Positions 47,546 to 58,713 of a DNA stretch of 64,000 bases are shown here, piece by piece. The stretch comes from Absidia repens. Lineage: Eukaryota > Mucoromycota > Mucoromycetes > Mucorales > Cunninghamellaceae. The stretch spans positions 186,001 to 250,000 of the forward strand of contig MCGE01000043.1 of assembly GCA_002105175.1 (NCBI GenBank). The letters run 5' to 3'. The notes below the pieces were generated by a model. The model saw only the letters and a list, made by a program, of their open reading frames with translations. It was not told the origin of the DNA and ran no database searches. Position 1 is the stretch's first letter; each line of letters begins with the position of its first letter. The position numbers were made by a program, and so were the translations under genes.

Positions 47546-49089
47546 TAATGAAACAATGATATGGTAATTCAGGCCGGTATGGTCATGGCGGATATTTACC
47601 TTTTAGTATAGCATGACAGTAACTGTCGTTAGAGTTTATTCCTGAACATACTATTCTTGTTCTTTTTTTTTTTTTTATCAATAAAAATATATATACCTCA
47701 TCCTCTTCTTTTATTGCTGTATTTGATTTGGTTATTCCTATTGTCTATTTGATTTGTTGATAAAAAGGATTTAAGAGACGAGCGGTAAGGTTGCGTTGGA
47801 TATAGCTCTTCTAGGATTTTTTTTAAAAAAAAAATATCTGACTCAAGAATGGCATGAACAATGTGCGTCAGGTACGGTCCAAATTCGATTGTCTGTCAAC
47901 GTATACTCGGTGTCGTTCCTTTTCATCCATGACCAGCAAACATCATCTACAGGCCACACACAATATGGACCCCTCTGCGACTTTGACTGCCCACAAACGA
48001 TTGAAACCCAAGCAAAACTGGCATCTCGACTCTTTCAAACATGGAACAGGGGCAAGGCTTCGGTGATGGATATCTCACGTTTGGAGAAACGGATGAAAAA
48101 AAAAAAAGAAAAGAGTCAGCCAAAACGGAACGGAACAACAATTCTTTGTCTCTCTCTGAAAGCACCAAGCAAGCAGATATATCAACATTATTATTGGCAA
48201 CAAAGAATTGAACAATCATACTTTTGCGAATTGGCCCGGATGACATCTCATTCTTTACAGTTCGCAAATGATACGCTTTCAAAACTCACCAGTGTTTACT
48301 TCAAGAAGATTTTAGTTATACAGTATACAGTAGTGATAGTAATCACTCGTTATACACACCCAAAATAATGATTTTCCATCAATACATACAAAAGACGTGA
48401 CCCTCCCCCCATTTGTTTCATATGATTTCCCCCTTGGTATTATTTATTGAAACATCGATCGTCATATCAAAGACAGGGCCTTGTTTTTTCGGGATTGCTC
48501 AAAGTCAGAAACTTCTGAAAAAATAAAGATACAGAAAAATTCCCCAAGTTGCAGCTAGATGTTCTAGGATAGAGTGGATGAGTGTAGTATAGTGTTCGAT
48601 TTCTCCACCCATTCCGGTTTTGATTCAAATTTGGAGGCATTGGCCCACCAGAACGGTTGATTGAATCAAAGCCAAATCTGATTTTGGAACCCCGTTTTGG
48701 TTTTGATTAGTTTTGAAGTTTGCTTTTTGACAAAAAATCAAAACTCACAAAACTGGGTCTTTTTGAGAGGCCTACCAGTTTGACTCCTCGTCATGCATTG
48801 TCTTTCTTCATTTGTTTGGTGAACTATTTTCTATTTGGTTGGTAGATGGAAATGATGTTTTGTTTTGTTTTATTTTGTTTAACTGCCAAGGGATGACCAT
48901 TCATTTCTTCATCGTTCCTGAATTTTTTTTTTAGCCGGGCCGATATTTGTTAAAAGTCCGCATGCATGAATCATCACAAAAGTATATCATAACAATTTTA
49001 TTTATTTCTTTAATCACACTAAAAAGAAAAAAAAAATGACAGTAAAGAGGGGGCGGGGGGGGGGAGAAATTTCAATATCATATCAAAAA
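47546..49089. other. Gene-poor stretch with a possible coding relic
   Basis: From about 47860 to 48270 the sequence has exon-like composition and fragments such as CLSTYTRCRSFSSM and FGDGYLTFGETDE, but in different frames with stops. It looks like an old gene remnant; its family is unknown. The rest is AT-rich. Confidence 0.35.
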
Positions 49090-51211
49090 TCAGTATCGTC
49101 TTTTGAAAATAATTTCCAGATTCTTTGCCGTCATGATGCCCACCGTGCCAGTAATGACATTTTCCTTATGAATCGAGTTTTCAGGCAGACGCCACTCGTA
49201 TTTACGTACTACACACACACAAAAAAAAAGAAAGAAAGGACGTGAGTACCATCAATGTTCGCCCCCATAAAAGAGACGAATACATCAACTTACATAAACA
49301 AGAAAGCATTACACGTTGTTCTTCCAAACTGAATTGCATCCCAATACACATCCGCTGGCCATTAAAGAAAGGCGACCATGCCATGGCTCCACCATCTCTG
49401 CTTGCAGCTTTTTGATCGGCCTCACCGCCAGGGGCAAAACGGGATGGATCATAGGTTTCGGGATTGGTCCAGACACGTGGGTTATGATGCATATCGTAGA
49501 TACTACACATGATCGGAGTGCCTTTGGGAAGCGCCACCCCCATCAAATTGGTATCGCAGGTCAATCGGCGTGGCATACCACCCGTCGAAGGCCCATTGAA
49601 CCGTAACGTTTCCTTGATGATTCGATTGAGGTATTCCAATTGCTTGAGATCGCTGGAGGTAGGTAACACATCATGGGGGGCATCGCCAAGGACGCGGAGG
49701 GCTTCTTCACGTGCTTTTTCTTGAAGGGCAGGGTCCCGTGCAAGCGCATGGATGGCAAACGATAATGCATTGGCCGTCGTATCATGTCCAGCTACCCACC
49801 CACAAATAAAATAATAATAATAATAACAAAAAAAAGGGGGTTATTCAATGGGTGAATCCATATTTTTTTTTTTTTAATGATGATAACGGGGCAATGAACT
49901 TACCCAAGAAAAACACATTCAAGTTACTTTTGATTTCTTCATCGGTCAAAACATTGCCACCTTCAGAGAATTCGCTTTCCAACATCAAGCTGAGAAGATC
50001 CTTTTCATCGGCCGCCTCGTCTTGCTGCTGCAGTTGCTGTTGTAAGCGTTGACGTTTCTTTTCAATCACGCCGGATAACATGTCATGGAATTGTGCCACA
50101 AGGTGATGTCGATGACGACGTTTAGGGCACATCCAACGAAAGTGCTTGTCCAACCATGGCATTAAGAAGAACACAGGATCGGTAATGCCGTCTTTGATGC
50201 CATTATACGTTTGGACCCATTCATTGTTGTTATGAAGAATGGAATCAAAATCAAACCTATCCCGAAAAAAAAGATGAATGGATCAATTGGGGGAGGGGGA
50301 GGAATGGTATTCGAGAGATTGAACCTTACCCAAAGCCAGCGTGTCCGATCACGTCTTTTTTTTTTCAAATATATATATAACAATTGAGGTGGGTTAGTTA
50401 TAGGTGATGACTGAGAAGTGGGGGTCGGGGGGATTACATTGACTTACCTAAGGTATATCTTTCCATTAACAAGGTGATATTAACGGGCGCTTCATTTGCA
50501 TCATCAAGTACGCTGAACACTTTGTGTGCCAGAGTACCAAATGTTTTCAATGGTTTGCTTTTATGAAAAGCAGGATTCACCAACTAAAATATAAAATAGT
50601 ATCATAAGCCATCATCATATCAATTTCTTTGTAGCTGGTTCTTTTTTATTACTTTTCTGTGTTTTTTCCATTCATCCTTTTTACTAGCAAAAAGAATGTT
50701 TTTCGGTCCAACGAAATCATGAAACAATGTATCCTTCTCAAGAGAAATGTCCGATTTTGCATAGATATCTAGCAAAAAAAAAAAAAAAAGATCATCATAG
50801 CGAGAATCCATCAGTCAGTCATGGTCATTTTTTTTTACAAGAGGGGAATTTACCAGTTTTCAAAAAGAATTGTTTGGCAGCTTCAGGGGTGGCAATATAT
50901 ACAGTCCAACCAAGACGATCGGGTTTCATGTACATGGGTGAGCGATCCAATAAGGGCATGACCAATTTTCTTGAAATAGCCCCGAACGGTTGTTTTTGTA
51001 CCATGGCCATGATGATAAACCTCAAATAATTTACATGAGGAATATGGCGAACGTTGCGCGGTGGGTGAATGAATTTGCCAATGGTCTGAGAATACAACAC
51101 GATCAAGGAAAGTGTCACCCACACAGCCGTCTTTGATGTTCGCGCATGCATGATAGGCATTTCCTTGATCTTTTCAATAAAAGGTTGAAGCGTGTCCATA
51201 GTCAAATACAT
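49090..51211 (-). CDS. Cytochrome P450 monooxygenase
   Basis: Seven exons, 51211-50854, 50768-50653, 50583-50448, 50354-50330, 50256-49904, 49791-49294 and 49208-49090, keep one frame of about 534 residues (borders may be off by a base). The N-terminus has a membrane anchor (AVWVTLSLIVLYSQTIG) and a PPRN hinge. Family marks are the I-helix AGHDTTANALSFAIHALARD, the K-helix ExxR (KETLR), a PERF-like DPSRFAPGG, and the heme-binding loop FFNGQRMCIG with the ligand Cys. It is a microsomal fungal P450 that would use NADPH-P450 reductase for electrons. The substrate cannot be told. A 25-nt exon (50354-50330) is needed to bring in DVIGHAGFG. Confidence 0.9.
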
Positions 51212-52085
51212 TGATGAGATAATATTGCAAAATAAAAATAATAATTACAAAGTGAAGTGGATTGGCAAATCAGTCACTTATATATAGGTAAGAGTATGTG
51301 GGGGGGGGAAGAAGGATTAGATCATATGACAACATTTGCGGGAAAACCATTGAAAGCAAAACTAAATTTAAGAGTGGACAAGCATTGACCATGTGAACTC
51401 TATTTTAGCATTGAAGTCATTAGAGATGGCTCAATGGATATTAGCGATATTAGCATTGTGATTGTACAACTCATAATTTAATAGTAAAAAAGGAAAAACC
51501 AATTCTCGGCAGTTCCTTCATAACGAATAAACCATTCAAGCGAAAAAAATATGCATAAGGATGTATTATTTGCACAGGAATTTTTTTTTAGACTATATTA
51601 TAACAAGATGGGTACCTAGGACGTGTGTGAACAAGTTGATCTCTCGCCTGATTTTCAATGTCCGAACTCCACAGCTCCAACCTGAAATTTTGACATGGAT
51701 GATCTCCCTTCTAATCTGCGTAGTTTCTTCCATGAAGACATTGTTTTTTTTTTTTTTTTTTTATAAATGAGATGAGCCTTCTCTCAGTAGATGTAGTCCC
51801 CCCACCGAAATTCCCCGGTGTTTTCTTGTCAATGCAAGCCATTTGGAGCCACCCTAAGAAACGGTAAAAAAATGAAGTCGTCGGGTTTTCATTCTCGGAT
51901 CAATTATCAACCGCCGGAGGCGGCAGGAGGCGATCAACAATGTGAGGATGGAAAAACTTGTATCAAGATTTCGTTATTGTCAAAAGACCCCTTTCCCCTT
52001 TATACACCGCTAGTCCCCGAAAAAAATAAGATTTTTGTATGAGAGTGCTTTTATCTTTCTTTCCCGACTATGTCGGGAGCGGATC

Positions 52086-52126
<41 letters not shown>

Positions 52127-53639
52127 GTCTTAAAAAAAATGGACAGTAGATTATAGCGAATGTTGACCAGAAAAAAAAAAACAGAAAAACAAAAGATAGA
52201 TGTGGGTGTTAACAATAGCAATGTCAACCGTTTGGTTCCAGATTATCAGTAGAGTATCCTAATGAAACCGAACCTCCCCGAACGAAAGATCCTCCATCAA
52301 GCATACCAGTTATAAAAAAAGAAATCAGGGCAGAAAGCATATGCACGCCCTAAATGGCGATCCAATTCATGCAAATCACCAAAAATAAATAGTCAACGGA
52401 ATCAAGTTCATCCTGCGAAAATGATACTAAACAAAGTCGTCACATACACCACGGGTTTGTCCGCTCACCAAACTGCAAAACGGTGAATGTGTCTATTTCT
52501 CTTTTCTACACGTATAATAGCGTATCGTCATCAGATGAGAGCGTTGACCTAAGATGTGCCTGGCAACCTTCCTTTTATATTCTTTTTTTTAAGAAAAAAA
52601 CAGCGCATATATTCCCATTTTGACAAAAGATAAATTCAAACCCACTGCATATGGCAATACAATAATGATAAAAAAAGGGGACAACATATATTTTATACGA
52701 ATGTAGATAAATAAACTATGAGCTAAGATAAATAATGCAGGATGGCACTATTCTCTAAGAAGAAGGCAAATTTAAAATGAATCTTTTTTTGCTTTTTTTT
52801 GAGCACCTATTTCTCATACACTAGGTCTTTTGATGTGTTGGAAACACCATGGTTTACCGTACTGTGGGAAATATGCCAAAACCAAGGGTATTATCATAAG
52901 GAAATTTTCCAAGTCAAAAGCGTAAGTTTATAATAATGGATGGAATATATGAAACTGACAATGCTTTTTTTTTTTTCTAACTCCTAGGTAGGTGGAATCC
53001 AATGTCCTCTACATCACCGCAATGTCACCTCTAGGACACACCACTTGGCACTGAACAAATTTTCAAATATCTTAGGAAACCTAGCACCACTGGCGGCAAC
53101 ATTTACTGTAAAGCACTTACCCGATACAATACAGCTAAAATCGATCAAAGCAATGAACATTATGACAACCATTGGCGTGAATAGTTCGGGGTATCAACGA
53201 AACTCAGATTCATGGACGCTTATCTGACATTAAAATCTCATGTGTGATTAATGGTGACAATACTACTACTGGTGTCCTGAATAAAGTTCATGACCAATTG
53301 TTAGATGTAAGTCCTAGTTTAGAAAATCATCCTCAATAAACTTTTTTCTTTTCTTTATTTTATTTGACTTTTAACCATTTTGCTGAGCTCTCTAAATTGA
53401 TAAATAAAGATCTATACAGTGGTTGCATTGGTCATAGAGCACAAGCTAAAAAAAAAAAATAGAGACAAAGCGTTTTTGATTAAAAAAATAAGACAACATT
53501 TTATTGAAGTATTCAACATAAACATAATGTGGATGGTCAATTCTAATCTAAAGGGGACGAGGAAAACTGTAAAAAGTAGAAGAGCAATACATGCGACATG
53601 TTTTACTGTTACTCTGATATCACTATAAGGAAAATAAAC

Positions 53640-53850
53640 TACCAATATAAGCTAATAAAGGGGGAGGGGTTCCATAACAAGTCACCTTAAAGATGAAGAA
53701 CTAAATCGAACGGCATCATGGAATCCTAATTCCAAAATGAAAGGGTTTCCGCATGTATGTTTGTATTGCATTTTTCAAAATGCCCCTAATTCACAACCTA
53801 ATACTAATCTAAGAAGTCCTGCACCGCAATGACATCACCAATGATGTTAA
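53640..53850 (-). repeat. Dispersed repeat R1, copy 9
   Basis: Core hairpin GCATTTTTCAAAATGC at 53768-53783. On the minus strand GAATTAGGGGC and ATACAAACATACATGCGGAA, then CTTTCATTTTGGAATTAGGA. Type I. Confidence 0.7.
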
Positions 53851-54028
53851 AATGTTGAAAAAAAAAGAAAAGGGGTGCGACGGGGAGAAAAATAGCAATA
53901 AAAATAGAAAATCATGTGAGTCGGCATTTAAATGTTTCCAGGACTTAGGATTTGAGAATTTCCAGGATTGTCAACGGCCACCCTTAAACTTCGAAATTAT
54001 CATAAAGCTCTTGTTGGGTATTCCCATT

Positions 54029-54029
<1 letters not shown>

Positions 54030-54092
<63 letters not shown>
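54030..54092. repeat. Poly(A) tract, about 60 bases
   Basis: Uninterrupted A run 100 bases before the F-box relic. Confidence 0.9.
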
Positions 54093-54094
<2 letters not shown>

Positions 54095-54193
54095 AACTTG
54101 TAAGTGTTTGTCAGTAATCTGAGAGTTAAAAGAACAAGGACTGTTTTGCTCCCTTTCTGTTTTTTTTTTTGGCTTTTAGTCTTTCTTCTTTCT

Positions 54194-54450
54194 CATGATC
54201 CATTTTGATCCTCTTCTGAGCTTTTTTCGTTGATTTTTTAGTCATGTCGACAAAAATCGAACATTTCCTCGTGCACTCCACCTCTCCCTTCTCAACAAGT
54301 CAGTCTACATGGCGTCTATAGCCATTGCCCTGGTAACTTCCTCCCTCTCCCCTACCGGCTATCACCAGCATGACCGTGAATGACAGGATCTATCCTGACC
54401 AGCTACCCAACTTGGACATCAAGTTTATGGAGATCAGATTACAATGACGA
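54194..54450 (+). pseudogene. Relic of an F-box/LRR gene
   Basis: Starts ATGATCCATTTTGATCCTCT and continues GATTTTTTAGTCATGTCGAC, which aligns base by base with the start of the F-box array genes (ATGAACCATCTTAATCATCT, GATTCTTAGTCATGTCGATA). After about 150 bases it jumps to GGATCTATCCTGACCAGCTA, CCCAACTTGGACATCAAG, which resembles the CEIYPHHFPELDYFK end. So the 5' and 3' ends remain and the repeats in the middle are deleted. Frames are broken. Confidence 0.55.
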
Positions 54451-55038
54451 GTATTCTATTACAGTGTGGTTATGTTGCGTGGTTGAGGCTTCTTTTTTTT
54501 AGGTTCTGACGATGATATATACAATCATAGGATCACCTCCAGTTCATGGAGCGAATACAGATAATGATTGGGACGAGGGCAGGATCTTGGCAATCATAAA
54601 CTGTAGATTGTAATTTTATATTTATACTTGAACTTTTTATAAATGATATAATATCAATAAAAAATAATATCCACACACTCTCTCTCTATTTTTTTTCCGG
54701 TTCCTGAATATTTCTTTTTCAGGAAACGGGTCCCTGAAACTTTTTCATATCCCGCATAAAAGGTAGGGATCTTCATCCATCAGGTTACCATGCAAAACGC
54801 AGAAAAGAGGAAGGATAATAAAAAAAAAAAATATGTTCTCCAGTAAAAACAACGTTTATGTCCATTGAGAATGTAAGAGAAAAAAAAAAAGGTTTGGTGG
54901 CGTCTTTCGGTGTCACGTACCCACATCCTTCCCGCCATTTCAAATGTCGTACCTAATCCATCCCTCCCATTCGTCAAACATCACCATCCACACTCACCTT
55001 TTCCACTCACTTTTTATTTATTTATATATATATATATT

Positions 55039-57895
55039 ATGACAAAAGACGACAAACAACCGCCTCCTTTGAAAGGCAAGTCAAAAACCTTCCGTCGCTC
55101 CTTGAAGGAGTAGATAGGGGACAACAACGCTTATACGTTTTTTTTAAATATATATGTATCTAGTTCTGCTGGTCGGGGATAAAAACGTTGGTAAGTGTTT
55201 CTCTTGAAGAACAGTAAATGCGTTTACCAACAAGTCAAAAAGATATATGTATATACTTATTGCACGGTGACTTTGTGTGTGTAGGCAAAACGAAACTGGT
55301 GACGCGATTCACAAGGGATGTCTATGACTCGACTTGCGAATGCTCTACACATGGCGCTCAGGTGGATACGCATCACGTTCAAGTCAACGACACATTGGTT
55401 TCCTTGGAACTATGGGATATTGGTAAGTTGTTTCCCTTACCTACGTAATAGCACCCACTTGTATCAAACAATGCCCTCTCTTTTTTTTAGGCGGCGGAGA
55501 AAAATCTCATGCTCTGATTTCATCGTAAGCGTTCATCTATTTCCTATTCTACGTTGAAGAAAAAAAAAAAAAAAAAACTCAATGCTACTTTGGTTTTTGT
55601 TGTCATGACCCCCCCAAAAAAAGGTTATGTCATGAACAAACGGTTGTTGTGTTGTTGGTTTATGACGTTTCCAATCATGCTAGCTTTGAACATATCACCA
55701 ATTGGTACCAAACGACACAACAGACAGGCGCCGTGAAACGATTTTATCTTGTGGGAAATAAGAGTGATGTGTCATCGAATGAACGTGCAGTGACTACCGA
55801 GGAGGCCAACCGGTTTGCTTCTGACCGTGGTCTCTTCTTTATTGAAACGTCTACAAAGAGTGGTAGTAATGTTACTGAAGCATTTCAACATATTGCTGAA
55901 GGTAAGTAAAACAAGATAGGGCAAGGTATAGTAACTGATATATATATATATGTATGTCTTTGAACTAGAAAACATTGTCACGCAAGGTACATCCCAACCC
56001 CGCTCCCCAAATCATCCTCACCGTTTCCATACTGACTCCCGCTTCTTTTTTTTTTTTAATTAAGAACCACCGGAAACGCCATTCAAGGTGGTATTAATCG
56101 ACATCCAACGGGCGGCCAAGCAACGGGAACTGCATTGTGTGGAAACCCCGTTGGCCTCGTCCAGTCAGCTAACACCGTTTGTGGCGTTATCGTACCGGTG
56201 GGGGGAGCTACCGGAAATGCTGGTGGATACGAGCCAAGACTACATGGCATCGGTGATGTCGTTCCATTTGACCGACCTGTTTGATCTGTGTGCGTTGATG
56301 GCCCAGGAACCGGATCTCAAGACCATCCCGTATCTGTGGCTGGATGCCATTTGTGTCGATCAAGTCAATCCCGTCCGACGCAAAGCCACCATTTATCAGA
56401 TGACCGCCATTTATGAACAAGCCGCGTACATCGTTGCCGTCCCCGATCTGCATCGTGAGTACCTGGCCACGTCGCTGGTCAATAGCAGCCGCATCATCAG
56501 CTTGATTGCCACGTATCGGCATATGATTTATTGTCTGATCATTCAGAAGGAAGGTATGGCCGCCACGGAGCTTGATCAGCAATGGATGGACTCGATTGGT
56601 ATACCGAAGGGGAATCTTGAACGGCGACAATGGTTCATGGATACCTGCTTCTCCAAGAAGATCCGTTGCAGGCCTACAGCTACAGACATGGGTGATGAAT
56701 CCGTGGACGCATGGTGGGTTCGGCAAGTTGAGGAAGACGATTGGAAACAACAGATCTCACAACGGGGCAGCGACATTTCACAGGCCATGACGTTTTTGAC
56801 ACAGCTCATTGTGGACTGGTCGTCACGCGTCTGGGTCATCAGCGAATATCAGCTGGCGAAAAAAAAGCCGTCGGGGAAAATGAAGTACTGGTTTATGCTG
56901 CTTGGGTATTCTTATTTTTTGGGCGAGCCCTTTTTTGAATTCCATTTTGATGCCACCACGCGTGATGCCAATGTGGGCGAGAACAAGGGCACCTATGCTT
57001 TCCAAGTGGATCAGTCTGTGCGGCTGTTTCACAACGCTATGGTGCGACAGTTGAAAGAACAATCCTTTTTGGAAATGATCTTAGGATCCAAGGCAAGCAA
57101 AAATGGTAAAGTTTTAAGAAGAAGGGGTTGCCGACAGTACAGTTCAGTACATGCATTTAACTTTTTTTTTTTGTTTTCTCTCTAGAGGATCGATTTTATT
57201 CGATTTTGCCATTATCTGAATATCGCCACCAGCTTATCTCCGCCACCGATCAAAAAAAGAAATCGATTGATCAGTGGCATATCACCACCATTGTCACCGT
57301 CAAAGTAAAACTGTTTGAATTCATGAAGGCCTTGGATCAATTGACCCTCTTGTTTTTATCATTTCAGCAATACACGCTGATTTTACCGTCGTTTGCTACA
57401 GCCGATGTTGCCTGGGCACGATTAACGGAGTTTCAACAATATGACCATACGAACTTTGACTTTAGCAAGCCTGATCAAATCGTAGCCCTTTCTCAGCGAC
57501 AACTCAATAACGGCAGCAATGGCGACAAAGCGGATGTCCTTTCTCTTCAGCCCAAAATGTATTATAGGCTTCATTACAATGACGAAAGTATTCAGCTTAT
57601 TACAGGTGTTGCACCAGAGGATAAGCAACAGCAGCAATTATGGCACCGGTTGGGACTCGATACGGTTCATGATCGTAGCTGGGACATGGTGTGCATTCCT
57701 AATGATTATGGCCCTGCCGCCATCAATGATCCTGCTTTGGAAGACATGACGAAATTGTTATTGCTTGGGAATGCAGAAAAGAACAAATGGATTTTGTATA
57801 CAACATACAGTGTGAACTATTGGTGGCAGTACAATCCCTCGGCATGGAAAACATATGACAACCAAAGTACTGGCACTGTGTTTGCTATTTATTGA
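55039..57895 (+). CDS. Rab/Ras-like small GTPase fused to a HET domain
   Basis: Eight exons (55039-55075, 55164-55190, 55285-55422, 55491-55524, 55624-55901, 55969-55986, 56065-57105, 57186-57895) stay in phase over about 760 residues. GTPase, residues about 10-172: G1 VGDKNVGKT, G3 LELWDIGGGEK, G4 GNKSD, G5 ETSTKSG, with VLLVYDVSNHASFEHITNWY between. The Gln-61 position of Ras is Gly. HET domain from about residue 184: VALSYRWGE, YLWLDAICVDQ, MTAIYEQAAYIVAV, then DWSSRVWVISEY and the conserved last exon. Intron 1 is GC-AG (AAAG|GCAAGT); it alone restores LKVLLVGD. An 18-nt exon is optional because it is divisible by three. The HET exon has no ATG of its own before the domain, and an in-frame TAA precedes it. 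An alternative is two genes, with a downstream start at MYVFELENIVTQ near 55952 and a GTPase ending AEGK. Confidence 0.75.
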
Positions 57896-58713
57896 AATGA
57901 AAATGAATCCTGAAATTGCGCCTATTTTTTATATGATTGTTCATTTGCAAATCAAATAAATAAAAAATATCGCATTTTAAATATCATTTTCATCCCCTCC
58001 CCCCTCAAGTGGGACATGCTATATGTTTAAAAATCCTCCTACATCACGCAATGCAGTCCAGGACTCTGAATCCATCAAATTATTCATTATCCAAAACGTT
58101 TAAAGCCCGCACATGAGAGTTTTTATATTTTTCCCCATTTTTCTATTTTTCTTCTCTTTTATTATTTTTATTTTTTCAAGACATCATCTTCATCATTGGA
58201 ATCTCACTGAGGTTGTGGTGATCTTAGATTAGTGTTAGGTCTAGTTGAGAAGGGGTTTCAGCTCAGGGATGACAAGATGTTTAGGGAAACCCTTTCATTT
58301 TGGATCTAGGATCTTGAACTACCATTGGAGGACTTATTAGTTTAGTTTAGTAGTAGTAGTCGTTTATCCATAATTTGTATTCTATCTGAATAAAATATGT
58401 CTCTCAATGAAAAAAAGTCTCATTCCTCTATTTCAAGTCTCGTTTAACTAGATCGCTTTTGTACATGATTTCAATAACAAAGATGCTTTTTTTTTTGTAC
58501 ATACAGCTGACCTCCCCATTTCGACCATGTACCCTCTTTTTTTTTAACATCCTACCGTAGATCCTCAGTGTCCCTTTTAGTTTTAGTGTTGTCTGTTCAG
58601 TCGACCTGTAATTTTAATAACATATTCATTTCTTTTTTATTACATATCCCTATTTTACGTTGTATCTATTTTATATAAGGTGTTGTTGATTGTTCCCCCC
58701 ACCTTCCTCATAT
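57896..58713. other. Spacer between two convergent HET genes
   Basis: Contains AATAAATAAAAA just after the first gene and an R1 copy at 58190-58400. No coding frame is supported. Confidence 0.6.
58190..58400 (+). repeat. Dispersed repeat R1 (subtype II), copy 10
   Basis: GATTAGTGTTAGG, TTTCAGCTCAGGGATGACAA, TTAGGGAAACCC, TTTCATTTTGGATCTAGGAT and, near the end, TCTGAATAAAATATG. Lies between two HET genes, as copies 4 and 5 lie on either side of the other one. Confidence 0.65.

Larger units (their letters stand above)
51212..54193. other. Gene-poor stretch
   Basis: AT-rich with a 37-base T run near 52090, an R1 copy at 53640-53850 and a 60-base A run near 54030. Short frames near 51818-52042 and 53045-53227 have no support from splice signals or motifs. 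Confidence 0.5.

Noticed and set aside
47796..48368. 190-codon open frame after the F-box array
   Set aside because: The frame mixes poly-Lys and unlike segments and lacks motifs; at most a broken relic.
56088..56250. Start of an independent HET gene at a non-ATG codon
   Set aside because: No ATG precedes the HET motifs in this exon and an in-frame TAA lies just upstream, so the exon must be spliced to an upstream one.
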